Shown: in pieces, positions 1-8,027 of the stretch
How positions within the stretch are numbered: the stretch's first letter is position 1
Layout: every line of letters begins with the position of its first letter
Assembly: GCF_000373105.1 (NCBI RefSeq)
Contig: NZ_KB890446.1
Coordinates: 1 to 64,000, forward strand
DNA length: 64,000 bases
Origin: Neolewinella persica DSM 23188
GTDB lineage: Bacteria > Bacteroidota > Bacteroidia > Chitinophagales > Saprospiraceae
Reading direction: 5' to 3'
Notes under the pieces: generated by a model
Told to the model about the DNA's origin: nothing
Databases searched by the model: none
What the model saw: the letters and a program-made list of their open reading frames with translations, nothing else
Program-made: the position numbers and the translations under genes

Positions 1-159
1 GAATAGGTTGAAAAAAGTCCCCACCAGTCGCTTATCAATAGCAGCATCCAAATCTACCCTTATCTGACGGGTGTAACGATCTACTTGACGAAGGAGAAAT
101 GGACCTGCTTTTCGCTTTATTGGAGTAGTTGCTTTATCTTGCAGTAACTTTAAAAACAT
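1..159 (-). CDS. Partial ORF running off the left edge, unrecognised
   Basis: An open frame on the minus strand starts at an ATG at 159-157 and stays open for 53 codons to the window edge, so only the N-terminus is visible. It is rich in basic residues and includes the segments KRKAGPFLLRQVDRY and DKRLVGTFFNLF. I do not recognise the family. A transposase-like N-terminus is possible given the repeat-rich sequence next door, but nothing here proves it. A 9-bp inverted repeat (aggcctttt/aaaaggcct) lies just upstream of its start. Confidence 0.35.
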   Translation of the reverse strand, partial: MFLKLLQDKATTPIKRKAGPFLLRQVDRYTRQIRVDLDAAIDKRLVGTFFNLF

Positions 160-216
160 AGGCCTTTTGAGTTTTTCTTGAAGTGTGAGAACTCCTCGAA
201 AATACACAAAAGGCCT
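160..216. repeat. 9-bp inverted repeat upstream of the partial ORF
   Basis: aggcctttt at 160-168 and its exact complement aaaaggcct at 208-216 enclose a 39-nt loop directly upstream of the minus-strand ORF. It could be a leader hairpin or part of a mobile-element end; the sequence does not decide. Confidence 0.4.
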
Positions 217-304
217 AATTTTTTGTCATCGCCAAAATTCGGGATGACTCATGTTTGGTTTACACCCCATGAGGCAGGAAGCTGGCAAGAATTGAGAAAA
301 AGCA

Positions 305-326
305 GGGCGCGGACGCGGGTGCAAGG
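305..326 (-). repeat. Dispersed GC-rich 20-mer (reverse orientation)
   Basis: Reads gggcgcggacgcgggtgcaa on the plus strand, followed by gg; intergenic. A GCGGCGC/GCGCCGC hairpin follows 21 bp downstream, the same pairing as at 4538/4598. Confidence 0.8.
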
Positions 327-347
327 TGTGTTTCTTAAAGAGCAAGG

Positions 348-364
348 GCGGCGCGCTGCGCCGC
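348..364. repeat. GC hairpin GCGGCGC-gct-GCGCCGC
   Basis: Perfect 7-bp stem with a 3-nt loop, just downstream of a dispersed 20-mer. A close copy with a 5-nt loop occurs inside a gene at 4598-4616, also downstream of a 20-mer. Confidence 0.7.
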
Positions 365-387
365 AAAAAGCATAGCCCCTCATTTAA

Positions 388-454
388 GCCCCGGGTAAAA
401 GTCCGCTGCACGGCCTTTCGCCCGGGGCAATTAAAGGTCGACGCCTACGGCGTC
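388..454. repeat. Two consecutive inverted repeats
   Basis: gccccgggtaaaag (388-401) pairs with ctttcgcccggggc (415-428) at 12 of 14 positions. Immediately after comes gacgcc-tac-ggcgtc (440-454), a perfect stem. Both sit inside the interval bounded by the inverted 20-mers. Confidence 0.65.
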
Positions 455-514
455 ACCAACCGGCCTGGCGCAGTACAAATTTGTCAACCCCTCCCCTGCT
501 TTCCCCCCTTCCCT

Positions 515-534
515 TTGCACCTGCGGCCCCGCCC
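515..534 (+). repeat. Dispersed GC-rich 20-mer (forward orientation)
   Basis: ttgcacctgcggccccgccc, intergenic, preceded by a long pyrimidine tract. Together with 305-326 it forms an inverted pair bounding about 230 bp. Confidence 0.8.
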
Positions 535-646
535 AAAGATGCTGATCCGAAGCCGTGCAGGTTGTTTGCCAAACCACTCAGCTTCATCAAGAATTTCCAG
601 GCATGATCAATCAACCAGATCAAAAGAAAACAACATCGAAAATTCG

Positions 647-679
647 TTTGGTAAAGAACTTGCGTCTGTGTACCTTTGC
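647..679 (+). promoter_or_regulatory. Bacteroidota-type promoter of rpmI-rplT
   Basis: TTTG at 647-650, a 20-nt spacer, then TAccTTTGC at 671-679. This matches the Bacteroidota primary-sigma consensus TTTG/TAnnTTTG. The predicted transcript starts near 684, leaving a leader of about 20 nt before the rpmI ATG. Confidence 0.8.
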
Positions 680-703
680 GCTCCTTATTAAAAAACTTGA
701 GCC

Positions 704-898
704 ATGCCCAAGATGAAAACGCACAGTGGTGCAAAAAAACGCTTTAAGCTTACCGGATCTGGTAAAGTAAAGCGTTTCCAAGCTTACACGTCGCACATGA
801 TGCGCAACAAGTCCAACAGCGCCAAGCTTCGTCTCCGTGACGGTGCCCTGGTTTCTGAAGCGGATGAGAAGCGAATCAAGCGCCTTCTTTGTAAGTAA
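704..898 (+). CDS. rpmI: Large ribosomal subunit protein bL35
   Basis: 64 residues, the normal length for bL35. The N-terminal segment [20 protein letters not shown] and the later [14 protein letters not shown] are diagnostic for the family. It is a small basic component of the 50S subunit. The ATG follows a clear promoter and the gene is the first of a two-gene unit with rplT, 118 bp downstream. In most bacteria infC (IF3) is directly upstream and controls the operon; here the upstream DNA is a repeat-rich spacer instead, so infC must lie elsewhere or beyond the window. Confidence 0.97.
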   Translation: MPKMKTHSGAKKRFKLTGSGKVKRFQAYTSHMMRNKSNSAKLRLRDGALVSEADEKRIKRLLCK

Positions 899-963
899 GG
901 AACCCCGACTTTGACCAAAGTCACCCAAGAAATTCCCAGCGAGGAATCTCTATTTTCCACGAG

Positions 964-998
964 AGTACGGGCCTAAAGAACCAATCGGTCTCCGTACT
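964..998 (+). promoter_or_regulatory. Candidate structured leader in the rpmI-rplT gap
   Basis: agtacgg (964-970) and ccgtact (992-998) form a perfect 7-bp stem ending 19 nt before the rplT ATG. bL20 commonly represses its own operon by binding an mRNA structure, so this is a candidate site. That is inference: the stem is the only thing seen. Confidence 0.35.
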
Positions 999-1016
999 GT
1001 ACAAAAACAGAGCTAT

Positions 1017-1364
1017 ATGCCACGTTCAGTAAATGCGGTTGCAAGCCGCGCGCGCCGCAAGCGCTATCTTAAAGCCGCCAAAGGTTACTTTGGCGCACGT
1101 TCCAAGGTCTACACCGTAGCCAAGAACGCCGTTGAAAAAGGTTGGGGTTATGCCTACCGTGACCGTCGTAACAAGAAGCGCGTTTTCCGCCGCCTCTGGA
1201 TTGCGCGTATCAACGCCGCCGCTCGTCAGAACGGCACCACTTACAGCCGTCTTATGCACGGCCTTACCGAAGCAGGTGTTGGCCTCAACCGCAAAGTTCT
1301 CGCTGACCTGGCGATGAACCACCCGGAAGCTTTCAAGGCTGTACTCGACAGTGTAAAGAAGTAG
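1017..1364 (+). CDS. rplT: Large ribosomal subunit protein bL20
   Basis: 115 residues, typical for bL20. It begins [33 protein letters not shown] and contains the conserved [20 protein letters not shown] segment. It binds 23S rRNA early in 50S assembly and in other bacteria also acts as translational repressor of its operon. It lies 118 bp after rpmI and is followed by a strong intrinsic terminator, so the unit is rpmI-rplT only. Confidence 0.97.
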   Translation: MPRSVNAVASRARRKRYLKAAKGYFGARSKVYTVAKNAVEKGWGYAYRDRRNKKRVFRRLWIARINAAARQNGTTYSRLMHGLTEAGVGLNRKVLADLAMNHPEAFKAVLDSVKK

Positions 1365-1400
1365 AGGAGTCACTTCCTCTGTTCTAAGAACATAAATTAG

Positions 1401-1437
1401 AGCCTCGCTGATCTTTGGATCGGCGGGGCTTTTTTTG
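1401..1437 (+). terminator. Rho-independent terminator of rpmI-rplT
   Basis: A 13-bp stem with two G-U pairs (1401-1413 with 1418-1430) and a tttg loop is followed by a run of seven T. It starts 37 bp after the rplT stop codon. Confidence 0.9.
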
Positions 1438-1492
1438 GTGAATAAGGGAAGGGGTGAATGATTGACCGCCGCAGGCAGCAGCGTAGTTAATA

Positions 1493-1531
1493 GCTACCGC
1501 AGGTTCCTCTCAGCGCTACGCTTACTCACCC
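1493..1531 (+). repeat. Dispersed repeat 2 (gctaccgca...gcgctacgctt...ctcacc), copy a
   Basis: A roughly 39-bp segment that recurs in degenerate form at 31395-31434 (same strand) and 31625-31664 (inverted); the best-kept parts are gctaccgca and gcgctacgctt. It lies in the spacer before the conflict operon, next to an 8-bp-spaced ggtgaat word (1437-1460). Confidence 0.5.
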
Positions 1532-1641
1532 ACAATGGTACGTTGAGCGTAATTTTCAAGATTTTTTTCGTCCAACTTCTTTAACTAGTTACTTTTTCTT
1601 TAGTTTGGTAGCAACATTCATAAAGAAAAACACTCATACAC

Positions 1642-2403
1642 ATGGCTTCTCCCGTAAAAACCTATCAAAAGGAGATGAAAAAATTCGGTTACCGGGCTAC
1701 CTGGGAACCGAATGCACCCCTTGAAATTGGTGCCGTAGGCAAACTGCATGCCGGTGCTTTCATCCCCTACACCAGCCTTGAAAAACTGGCTATTCCAATG
1801 GAAACACTGTCTAGTGAAGGAGAGGGTACCCTGGAACATAATACCGAAGGTGGCGTGAAGTTTTCCACTAAACTCGCCGGTAAAATATCGGACGTAGCTG
1901 AAGTCCTTGGAGACGCCGACGCAGGCATCATTATTGAGTTCACCAAGGAAAATGCGGTGGCTTTTAAAGCCAACAAAACCACCAACCAACAGATTAACAA
2001 CATGGCGGAGGTGGAATCGGCCATCCTAAAACTTTACGCCAAAGGAAAATGGAATAAGGATTACGTACTGGTCACTAACATCATCATTGCGGATTCTACC
2101 TCGGTATTTATCTCCCGGACCGCTGGCTCTAAGATAGAACTGAAGGCAAAAGGAAACCTCAGCCCCGGCAAGGTCGACATTGCTGATGTTGACGCGGGCC
2201 TAACCATTGTTGGGGACAAAAAGATGGAAACAAAAATTCTAGGAGCGAAAAACATCGTACCACTGTACAAGTTGATGGGTGTTGATGCCGGCTTCCTGGG
2301 CTTGGGCACTCCGACCATGGATATTCGGGAGGTGGTCGTTCCTGAAGGCAAATCAGCCCTGACCACCCTTGAACCTGAAGATGACGAATACGATCTAGTT
2401 TAA
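1642..2403 (+). CDS. 253-aa protein opening the conflict operon; possible bacterial gasdermin-like effector
   Basis: No family is recognised with certainty. There is no signal peptide and no long hydrophobic helix. The chain looks beta-rich with alternating hydrophobic strands, for example YVLVTNIIIADSTSVFISR at about 141-159, and it ends in a short acidic tail (EPEDDEYDLV). The N-terminal pattern is a short helix, then FGYRATWEPN, then PLEIGAVGKL. Length, predicted beta content, a short detachable-looking C-terminal tail and position first in an operon with two cysteine proteases (CHAT and caspase) match bacterial gasdermins, which are about 250-270 aa and are activated by linked proteases. 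That identification is inference. It lacks an obvious N-terminal palmitoylation Cys (it starts MASPVK). The CHAT gene follows after 12 bp. Confidence 0.75.
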   Translation: MASPVKTYQKEMKKFGYRATWEPNAPLEIGAVGKLHAGAFIPYTSLEKLAIPMETLSSEGEGTLEHNTEGGVKFSTKLAGKISDVAEVLGDADAGIIIEFTKENAVAFKANKTTNQQINNMAEVESAILKLYAKGKWNKDYVLVTNIIIADSTSVFISRTAGSKIELKAKGNLSPGKVDIADVDAGLTIVGDKKMETKILGAKNIVPLYKLMGVDAGFLGLGTPTMDIREVVVPEGKSALTTLEPEDDEYDLV

Positions 2404-2415
2404 AACCCAGTCCCC

Positions 2416-4254
2416 TTGTCCCGCCCCGTCGTCCTACTAACCATCGGGGGCATCAGTGGTATTCCCTCCGTACAAAAGGAGTTGAATACCCTGGAGACCC
2501 TTCTCGATCCTTTCCACCGGGAGGGAGACCTGACGCTTAAGCTGCAAGGCTTCGCGAACGTCACCGACGTGGCCGCAAATCTGGAAAGTTACGCTGGCAC
2601 CATTGAGTTGCTCCACTACGCCGGCCACGCTGATGGCGGAGGGTTGGACCTGGACGGCCAATCAGCCATGGCTGAAGGAATCTGTAATTACTTCCGGGGC
2701 AAGACAGTACCAAAAGTTGTTTTTCTAAATGGCTGTTCCACCCTCGGACAGGTTGACGACTGGCTGCGCATCGGCGTTCAGGCCGTCATCGCTACAGCCA
2801 CCAGCATCAACGACGACCAGGCGAGGGAGTTTTCTGAGACGCTCTATCGCCACCTCAGCGAACGCGCTACGCTGGGAGCCGCTTACCAGGCTGCCCGCGA
2901 CCAACTTTCGCTCAGCAATGTCCACCTCGCCCAAGCCCCCGTCACCCGGGCCGTTTTTTCGTCTCCCTCAGATGATCGTCCCGACCAACTCCCCTGGGGC
3001 CTCTACCTCAACCCGGAAACCGGCAACGACGGCGCCAACTACCGGCTACCCTGGTACCAGGGCCAGATATTGACCAAAGTCGCCAAATCTAATTTTCAGC
3101 AGGAGCAGGCTACCGACAACTACTACCTTCTCGACGTACTGACGGCCCTGGCCTACCACGACATCAGCATTCCCGAGCGGGTCAAAAAAGCCGATCACTA
3201 CGAAAGCGAACTCTTTGACATTTTGGTGGAGAGCTACCCCTGGACGATCGGTTACCACCTCAGCCTGCTGTGCAAAGCCACCGACCTGCGCGTACGCATC
3301 GAACTCCTTACCAACACCTACCTCGCCCTCGGGCAAACCCTGCACTACGTGGCGATAAGTGAGTGGTGGTGGCTCCTGGAGCACGGGCACATCCGCGAAG
3401 ACAGCCCGCCACCTCCCCAGGCGTTTCACTCCGAAGACCAAGAGATTTACCCCGTCATCAATCATTGGAAACGGTTCCTCGCCTGGCAGCAATACTTAGC
3501 GAAACTGCCCGGTGGGCGGGGGCTTCCCCGGGTAGTTCCTGAGTTCCGACAGCTGGCCGAAAAGCTGGAAAGTGACGCCGATCTGATGAGCGCGCGTAAG
3601 CTGTTCTCCAGCCTTACCTCAGTAGCTGAGCTTGATCAGCTGGCGGCTGATCCGGCCTCCGGCGAAGACGCCGAATACTACCTGGCCGCACTACTCCGTG
3701 CCTGTTCTTTTCTGGTCAACTACCAGATGCTGGCCGTCCGCAACATCGGCGTGGATTCCAAGCGAGGATCCCCGCCCAGCTTCAGCCATGCTCTGGGAAA
3801 ACTCTACGCCAACGGCAACAGCAAACTGACCCTACGCGGAATGACGGAAGACCTGGAGGAGTTCTATTACTCCCGGTCGGTCATCCTGACCCGACGCGAA
3901 CCGGCATTACATGGGAAACCGGTTTTTATCTGCCTTTCGCCGCTCATCATCGACCTGTACACCTACTACGCCACCTCGCCGCCTGAGGGGCAGCGGTCGC
4001 TACGCATCTTCACTTTTTCCTTTACCGATGCCAGTGGCGTTCATGGTTTCCACACCACGAACCGGCCGCCCTTTGGAGGGGAACCAGTTACCGGTGATTA
4101 CGTGGACACCAGGATGCGGTCTGACGAATTCGAAGTGCGCGTCCAGGAGCGTGCCGGTGGAAACCGACGACGGCGACCTGCCGGTGGCGGACAGCCCATG
4201 TTGGCCGACGTCAATACCCAAATGACTTACCTCCGTAAAGATCTGGGCCTATGA
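2416..4254 (+). CDS. CHAT-domain protease, 612 aa
   Basis: CHAT (caspase HetF-associated with TPRs) peptidase. The catalytic dyad is visible: His71 in the HYAGHAD motif and Cys107 in VVFLNGCSTL, with the typical AVIATATSINDDQA segment after it. The domain covers about residues 1-165. The remaining 450 residues look helical with no motif I recognise, and end in a basic GGNRRRRPAGGG stretch. The start is a TTG at 2416; no in-frame ATG occurs before residue 84, inside the CHAT fold, so TTG is favoured. The last codons overlap the next gene (ATGA at 4251-4254), suggesting translational coupling. CHAT proteases in such operons cleave partner effectors on activation; here the first and fourth genes are candidate substrates. 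Confidence 0.88.
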   Translation: MSRPVVLLTIGGISGIPSVQKELNTLETLLDPFHREGDLTLKLQGFANVTDVAANLESYAGTIELLHYAGHADGGGLDLDGQSAMAEGICNYFRGKTVPKVVFLNGCSTLGQVDDWLRIGVQAVIATATSINDDQAREFSETLYRHLSERATLGAAYQAARDQLSLSNVHLAQAPVTRAVFSSPSDDRPDQLPWGLYLNPETGNDGANYRLPWYQGQILTKVAKSNFQQEQATDNYYLLDVLTALAYHDISIPERVKKADHYESELFDILVESYPWTIGYHLSLLCKATDLRVRIELLTNTYLALGQTLHYVAISEWWWLLEHGHIREDSPPPPQAFHSEDQEIYPVINHWKRFLAWQQYLAKLPGGRGLPRVVPEFRQLAEKLESDADLMSARKLFSSLTSVAELDQLAADPASGEDAEYYLAALLRACSFLVNYQMLAVRNIGVDSKRGSPPSFSHALGKLYANGNSKLTLRGMTEDLEEFYYSRSVILTRREPALHGKPVFICLSPLIIDLYTYYATSPPEGQRSLRIFTFSFTDASGVHGFHTTNRPPFGGEPVTGDYVDTRMRSDEFEVRVQERAGGNRRRRPAGGGQPMLADVNTQMTYLRKDLGL

Positions 4255-5645
4255 AAAACAGTCCATTTAAAGGCCTCGATGCCTTCACCCAGGAAGATTA
4301 CGGCCGTTTTTTCGGGCGCGAGGCGGAGCTGACCGAGCTCTATAACCGGGTGTTGTCCGGCAAACTAACCCTGCTTTATGGTTTGAGCGGGACGGGGAAG
4401 TCCAGCCTGGTCCGCTGTGGGCTGGCCAACCGGTTTCGGGACCGCGAGTGGCTGCCGGTCTACGTACGCCGGAGCAATTCAATTACGCAGGCAATGGCCA
4501 GGTCATTATACGATGCCTGGCTGGCGGCAGAGCAGCAGGGCGCGGCCGCAGGTGCAGGGGAGGTTGAAGGAGCAGCGGAAGCCAATCCCACCCGCACGCG
4601 GCGCGCGCTGCGCCGCAAGCAGACCACCTCAGAACTACCCACCTGGGAAGCTTTCAGCGCCATCGATAACCTCGAGCTGCAGATCGAACAAGTTTACTAC
4701 GGCGTATATCGTCCTATTTACTTCATCTTCGACCAGTTCGAGGAACTCTATACCATCAACCCCTTCACCGAAACCGGAAGGGAAACCTTTGACCCTGCCG
4801 CCCAGGAACGGTGGGAAGAAGAAAAACACAACTTCTACCAGGTCGTCCGGCATTTGCTCGACAGCACGCGGGTCTCCATCCGCATAATACTCATCGTCCG
4901 GGAAGAATGGTGGGCGCGAATGAACGTCTTCGAGCACTACGTCCCCGAACTCAATCAGAACCGGATGCGGATCGAGCGGATGGGCGAACGGGAGATTGCT
5001 GAAGTCATCCGGGGGACGGCCACCTTCTCGCGGGAGCAGGAGGCTTTCCGTAATGTCTACCTTGGCGAGGAAGACCCTGCTCCGGAAACAAAAAATGCTG
5101 CAGAAGTAGCCACCGTCCAGGCCATCATTGAAACTGTCCGCGATACCCGTGATCACAGCCTGGACCTGATTGACCTGCAGATTTACCTGGAACGCCTCCT
5201 GGCCACCTTCCCTCCGGACGTACCCGCCATCTTCACCCCCGAACTCGTTGCCAACAACCAGCTGGACAACGTCATCGATGGCTTCCTGGAAGGAAGCCTG
5301 CGTACCATCGAACGGGAACTGGTGGAGCGTTGGGCAACGGTCCATTTCACCGCTGAGGTGGAAGCTCCGGAGGAAAGGGCGCAGCGTACCAAAAAGAAGT
5401 TTAAAGACCCCTGGGAGTCGGTCAATTTCACCCCCGAGAATAAGGCCCTGATGGCCAGGGCGCGAAGCATCCCCCTGGAAGTCCTTTTCCGCCTGGTCAC
5501 CGACCAGGGTACCAAGCGGGCTACCGACGAGGAGACTATCCTGAACTCGCCGTTTTTTAAATCAAGGGGTATTACACCCGAAGACATCCGTTTCTGCCTG
5601 GAAAAACTGGCCGAATACAAGATTATCAACAGCTACGAATCCTGA
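4251..5645 (+). CDS. nSTAND-type NTPase, 464 aa, apparently N-terminal half of a split protein
   Basis: The N-terminus SPFKGLDAFTQEDYGRFFGR is the typical entry of novel STAND ATPases. Walker A is GLSGTGKS at 44-51 and Walker B is IYFIFDQFEE at about 152-161. STAND NTPases act as oligomerising signal switches in immunity systems. Residues about 96-125 form a low-complexity Ala/Gly then Arg-rich insert. It is encoded by a dispersed 20-mer (4538-4559) and a GC hairpin (4598-4616), so it probably came from a repeat insertion. The frame ends in TGA at 5643-5645 and the next gene starts 3 nt later in the same frame, with sequence that normally continues this family (RHEIRHDRIAKRV). Confidence 0.88.
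   Translation: MKNSPFKGLDAFTQEDYGRFFGREAELTELYNRVLSGKLTLLYGLSGTGKSSLVRCGLANRFRDREWLPVYVRRSNSITQAMARSLYDAWLAAEQQGAAAGAGEVEGAAEANPTRTRRALRRKQTTSELPTWEAFSAIDNLELQIEQVYYGVYRPIYFIFDQFEELYTINPFTETGRETFDPAAQERWEEEKHNFYQVVRHLLDSTRVSIRIILIVREEWWARMNVFEHYVPELNQNRMRIERMGEREIAEVIRGTATFSREQEAFRNVYLGEEDPAPETKNAAEVATVQAIIETVRDTRDHSLDLIDLQIYLERLLATFPPDVPAIFTPELVANNQLDNVIDGFLEGSLRTIERELVERWATVHFTAEVEAPEERAQRTKKKFKDPWESVNFTPENKALMARARSIPLEVLFRLVTDQGTKRATDEETILNSPFFKSRGITPEDIRFCLEKLAEYKIINSYES
4538..4559 (-). repeat. Dispersed GC-rich 20-mer inside the NTPase gene
   Basis: gggcgcggccgcaggtgcag; in frame it encodes QGAAAGAG at about residues 95-102, between Walker A and Walker B. Confidence 0.8.
4598..4616. repeat. 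GC hairpin GCGGCGC-gcgct-GCGCCGC inside the NTPase gene
   Basis: Near copy of the hairpin at 348-364, again downstream of a reverse-orientation 20-mer. It encodes the RRALRR part of the Arg-rich insert. Confidence 0.65.
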
Positions 5646-5648
5646 CCC

Positions 5649-8027
5649 ATGGCAACCAGACACGAAATACGGCACGACCGGATTGCGAAGCGCGTCTTCG
5701 AACAGGCCAGCGCGGAGCAGCTGGGCCGGCGGAGGGTGAAGCGACTGGTGGAGGACAAGATGTTCCAGAGCACGGAACGAAGTAAGGAGATCAATAAAAT
5801 CGCTGCGGAAATGGAAACCGACGATGGGTTTCTGGGCAGGACCTGGCGTTTCAACCACAAACTTCTTGGTTGGCTGAGTTACGCAGCAGCTTTCCTGCCA
5901 TTCCTACTTCCAATCAGTTATTTACTTGATTATTTCCATAAAAACAAAGCTTCTTTCGCCCGGCAATTTCTTTTGGCACCAGACGAGCTGGCCCTGGTCG
6001 ACAGGTACAAAAAGGACATCCAGTGGGAAGACCCGAAGTTAGTGAATGATTACATCGAGACCAGTCAACAGACGCTGAAGGTAAAGAACCTGTTTTATAC
6101 TTCTTTAGGCGTTATTGGGGTGGCATTAATCGCGCTGGCGGCCTTTTTCTGGTGGCAAAACCAGCAGAAGGAAAAGGAGTTGAACGAGCGGCTCGCGGAC
6201 TACTACGCTCAGGTGGCGGAGACTAAGATTGGGCAGGATAGTTTACAATTGGCTTATCGGCTTAATAAGGAAGCATTGAGGTTGCATCCTACTGATGCCC
6301 GGATTTTGCGGCAGGATAGTTTTTTGCAAAGGGCGGTGCCGGATTTTAGCTTTCGCGATTATTCTGAATTCTCTGTGCATTACCCCTTTGTCTTTTATTG
6401 TACAGAAAGCTCGAGCGCAAAAGATTTAAAAATACTCCACATTCCTTCACTGACAATACAGACCCTGACCAAGAATTCCAAACTACAAGGATTTAGACAG
6501 AATGAAGAATATGCGAGACAGTTCCCCAGCCAATCCGGAAATTTCATTTCTTGGATCGAGGACAATGAACTGAAGGTGGCACGGCGGCAGCTAGATGGAA
6601 AATCCTATAAAGAGATAGCTTACTCCATGGGGACTGAGTTGGAGAATCTTACTGTTCTGAACGCGAAATTTGACCTTTTAGCCTTGAGGTACTCAATAGA
6701 CGAAAAGCACTTATACTTTTTATATGACTTAGGAGATAGTTTATTGATCAGTTGCGCTCAGTTAACGGAAAATTCCATTGGCCGGCCACAACGAATACAT
6801 ACTATACCGATCCCCCTCAAACACAATTATCTTAACTTCGCTTTCTGCACTTCTGAAAACAACGAAACCTATCTCAGTCTCCAGGTCCCAGAGACCGGGT
6901 CGACAACCGTTTTCAAACTTTCACCAGATCAAATAATTCCGGTAACTAGCATGAAATTTGCTCCATTGTCAGAAATGGATGGGATACCCAAATTAAAGAC
7001 CACGCCAAACGGAAAGGGATTAGTATTCTCTGAGGATGGAAGATTTCAAATCCTTTTCTTCGGGACGAAACCTTATTTAAAGGAATTGAAGCTATACCGT
7101 GGTAGCCCTTACGATTATTACAATAATTATGAACCTATGGCCATAAGTCAGGGAGAAAATTTGGTTACTCTTCATTTGAACTTTAACAAAGAATTTGTGA
7201 TTACTTGTTTTGGCGAAGAGGGAGCGCGCGAATTCCAAACAGGTGTGCACTTGCAAATTGACGCGCAAAAGTCTGCACAAAGGAGGCCCAAAATAAGCTT
7301 TAATGATAAAGGGACTTTGCTCTGCGTGTCCACTAAAATGGGATCTCTCAGTGCTTTCTCTATTAGGCCTGATACTGTTTTATCCTTTCAATATGACTTT
7401 GTACCAGCATGGAGCCGCAATGACGATGATCTTCATAAGTATTTTTATTTAGGTTCAGATAGCTTGCTTGTCCACCTCAACCAATCAGGTGGCTACAATG
7501 CCATTATAGCAGGGGCAAATGGTTTTCGGAAAATAGAGGGCAAGCTATCCTCTAAAATACTTTACACAAATGAGGCACAGTTAAATATTTATGAGGAAAG
7601 CACCGATGAAACGGTATTGATAAAAAAAATTGATCCCGTTATAAACTCATTAAAAACAATCGACACCATTCCGCTCGGCAGCTATTCCAGACTGTCATTT
7701 CATTCATTCTTTGGTCAACCTAATCTCCTTACACAGTTTTGGAATTATGATCATCAATATTACCATGAGGATTACCTTAATCTGAACGTTACTTTTGAGA
7801 ACCGTACCCGCAATAATTATAATAAATTCTCTTCGCCAACGCTGACGGTTCTAGACTCGGCTGGAACATACGTTTTAATCAAAAGTAAAATCGGTCTTTT
7901 TATCGCCGATATTGATCTATTGAAACTTTTAACCAACCCTACCGACCTCCCAGCTCACCTGGCCAACAACCCCCACCTAAACACCTGGCGCCCCGGAGAA
8001 AAAGAACGTTATGGCATCAAAGACTAA
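5649..8027 (+). CDS. Membrane-anchored probable beta-propeller sensor, 792 aa, C-terminal half of the STAND protein
   Basis: Residues 5-16 (HEIRHDRIAKRV) match the segment that usually follows the ATPase core in STAND receptors. Two transmembrane helices follow at about 72-93 and 150-169, then a short TPR-like helical stretch (LAYRLNKEALRLHPTDARIL). About 570 residues of repeated beta-strand texture come next, consistent with a WD40/beta-propeller sensor without clear GH-WD signatures. It is in the same frame as the upstream NTPase, separated only by TGA-ccc. From about 6340 to 7960 the DNA is visibly richer in A and T than both flanks, suggesting a diversified or exchanged sensor module. It overlaps the caspase gene by 17 nt. 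Confidence 0.8.
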   Translation: MATRHEIRHDRIAKRVFEQASAEQLGRRRVKRLVEDKMFQSTERSKEINKIAAEMETDDGFLGRTWRFNHKLLGWLSYAAAFLPFLLPISYLLDYFHKNKASFARQFLLAPDELALVDRYKKDIQWEDPKLVNDYIETSQQTLKVKNLFYTSLGVIGVALIALAAFFWWQNQQKEKELNERLADYYAQVAETKIGQDSLQLAYRLNKEALRLHPTDARILRQDSFLQRAVPDFSFRDYSEFSVHYPFVFYCTESSSAKDLKILHIPSLTIQTLTKNSKLQGFRQNEEYARQFPSQSGNFISWIEDNELKVARRQLDGKSYKEIAYSMGTELENLTVLNAKFDLLALRYSIDEKHLYFLYDLGDSLLISCAQLTENSIGRPQRIHTIPIPLKHNYLNFAFCTSENNETYLSLQVPETGSTTVFKLSPDQIIPVTSMKFAPLSEMDGIPKLKTTPNGKGLVFSEDGRFQILFFGTKPYLKELKLYRGSPYDYYNNYEPMAISQGENLVTLHLNFNKEFVITCFGEEGAREFQTGVHLQIDAQKSAQRRPKISFNDKGTLLCVSTKMGSLSAFSIRPDTVLSFQYDFVPAWSRNDDDLHKYFYLGSDSLLVHLNQSGGYNAIIAGANGFRKIEGKLSSKILYTNEAQLNIYEESTDETVLIKKIDPVINSLKTIDTIPLGSYSRLSFHSFFGQPNLLTQFWNYDHQYYHEDYLNLNVTFENRTRNNYNKFSSPTLTVLDSAGTYVLIKSKIGLFIADIDLLKLLTNPTDLPAHLANNPHLNTWRPGEKERYGIKD

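Larger units (their letters stand above)
160..703. other. 544-bp gene-free spacer full of inverted repeats
   Basis: No convincing gene lies between the partial ORF and rpmI. The stretch holds two copies of the dispersed 20-mer in opposite orientation (305-326 and 515-534). Between them are a GC hairpin (348-364), an imperfect 14-bp inverted repeat (388-401/415-428) and a perfect 6-bp stem with a 3-nt loop (440-454). Next to the right copy lies a pyrimidine tract with roughly 8-bp periodicity (about 486-514). The rpmI promoter follows. Confidence 0.7.
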
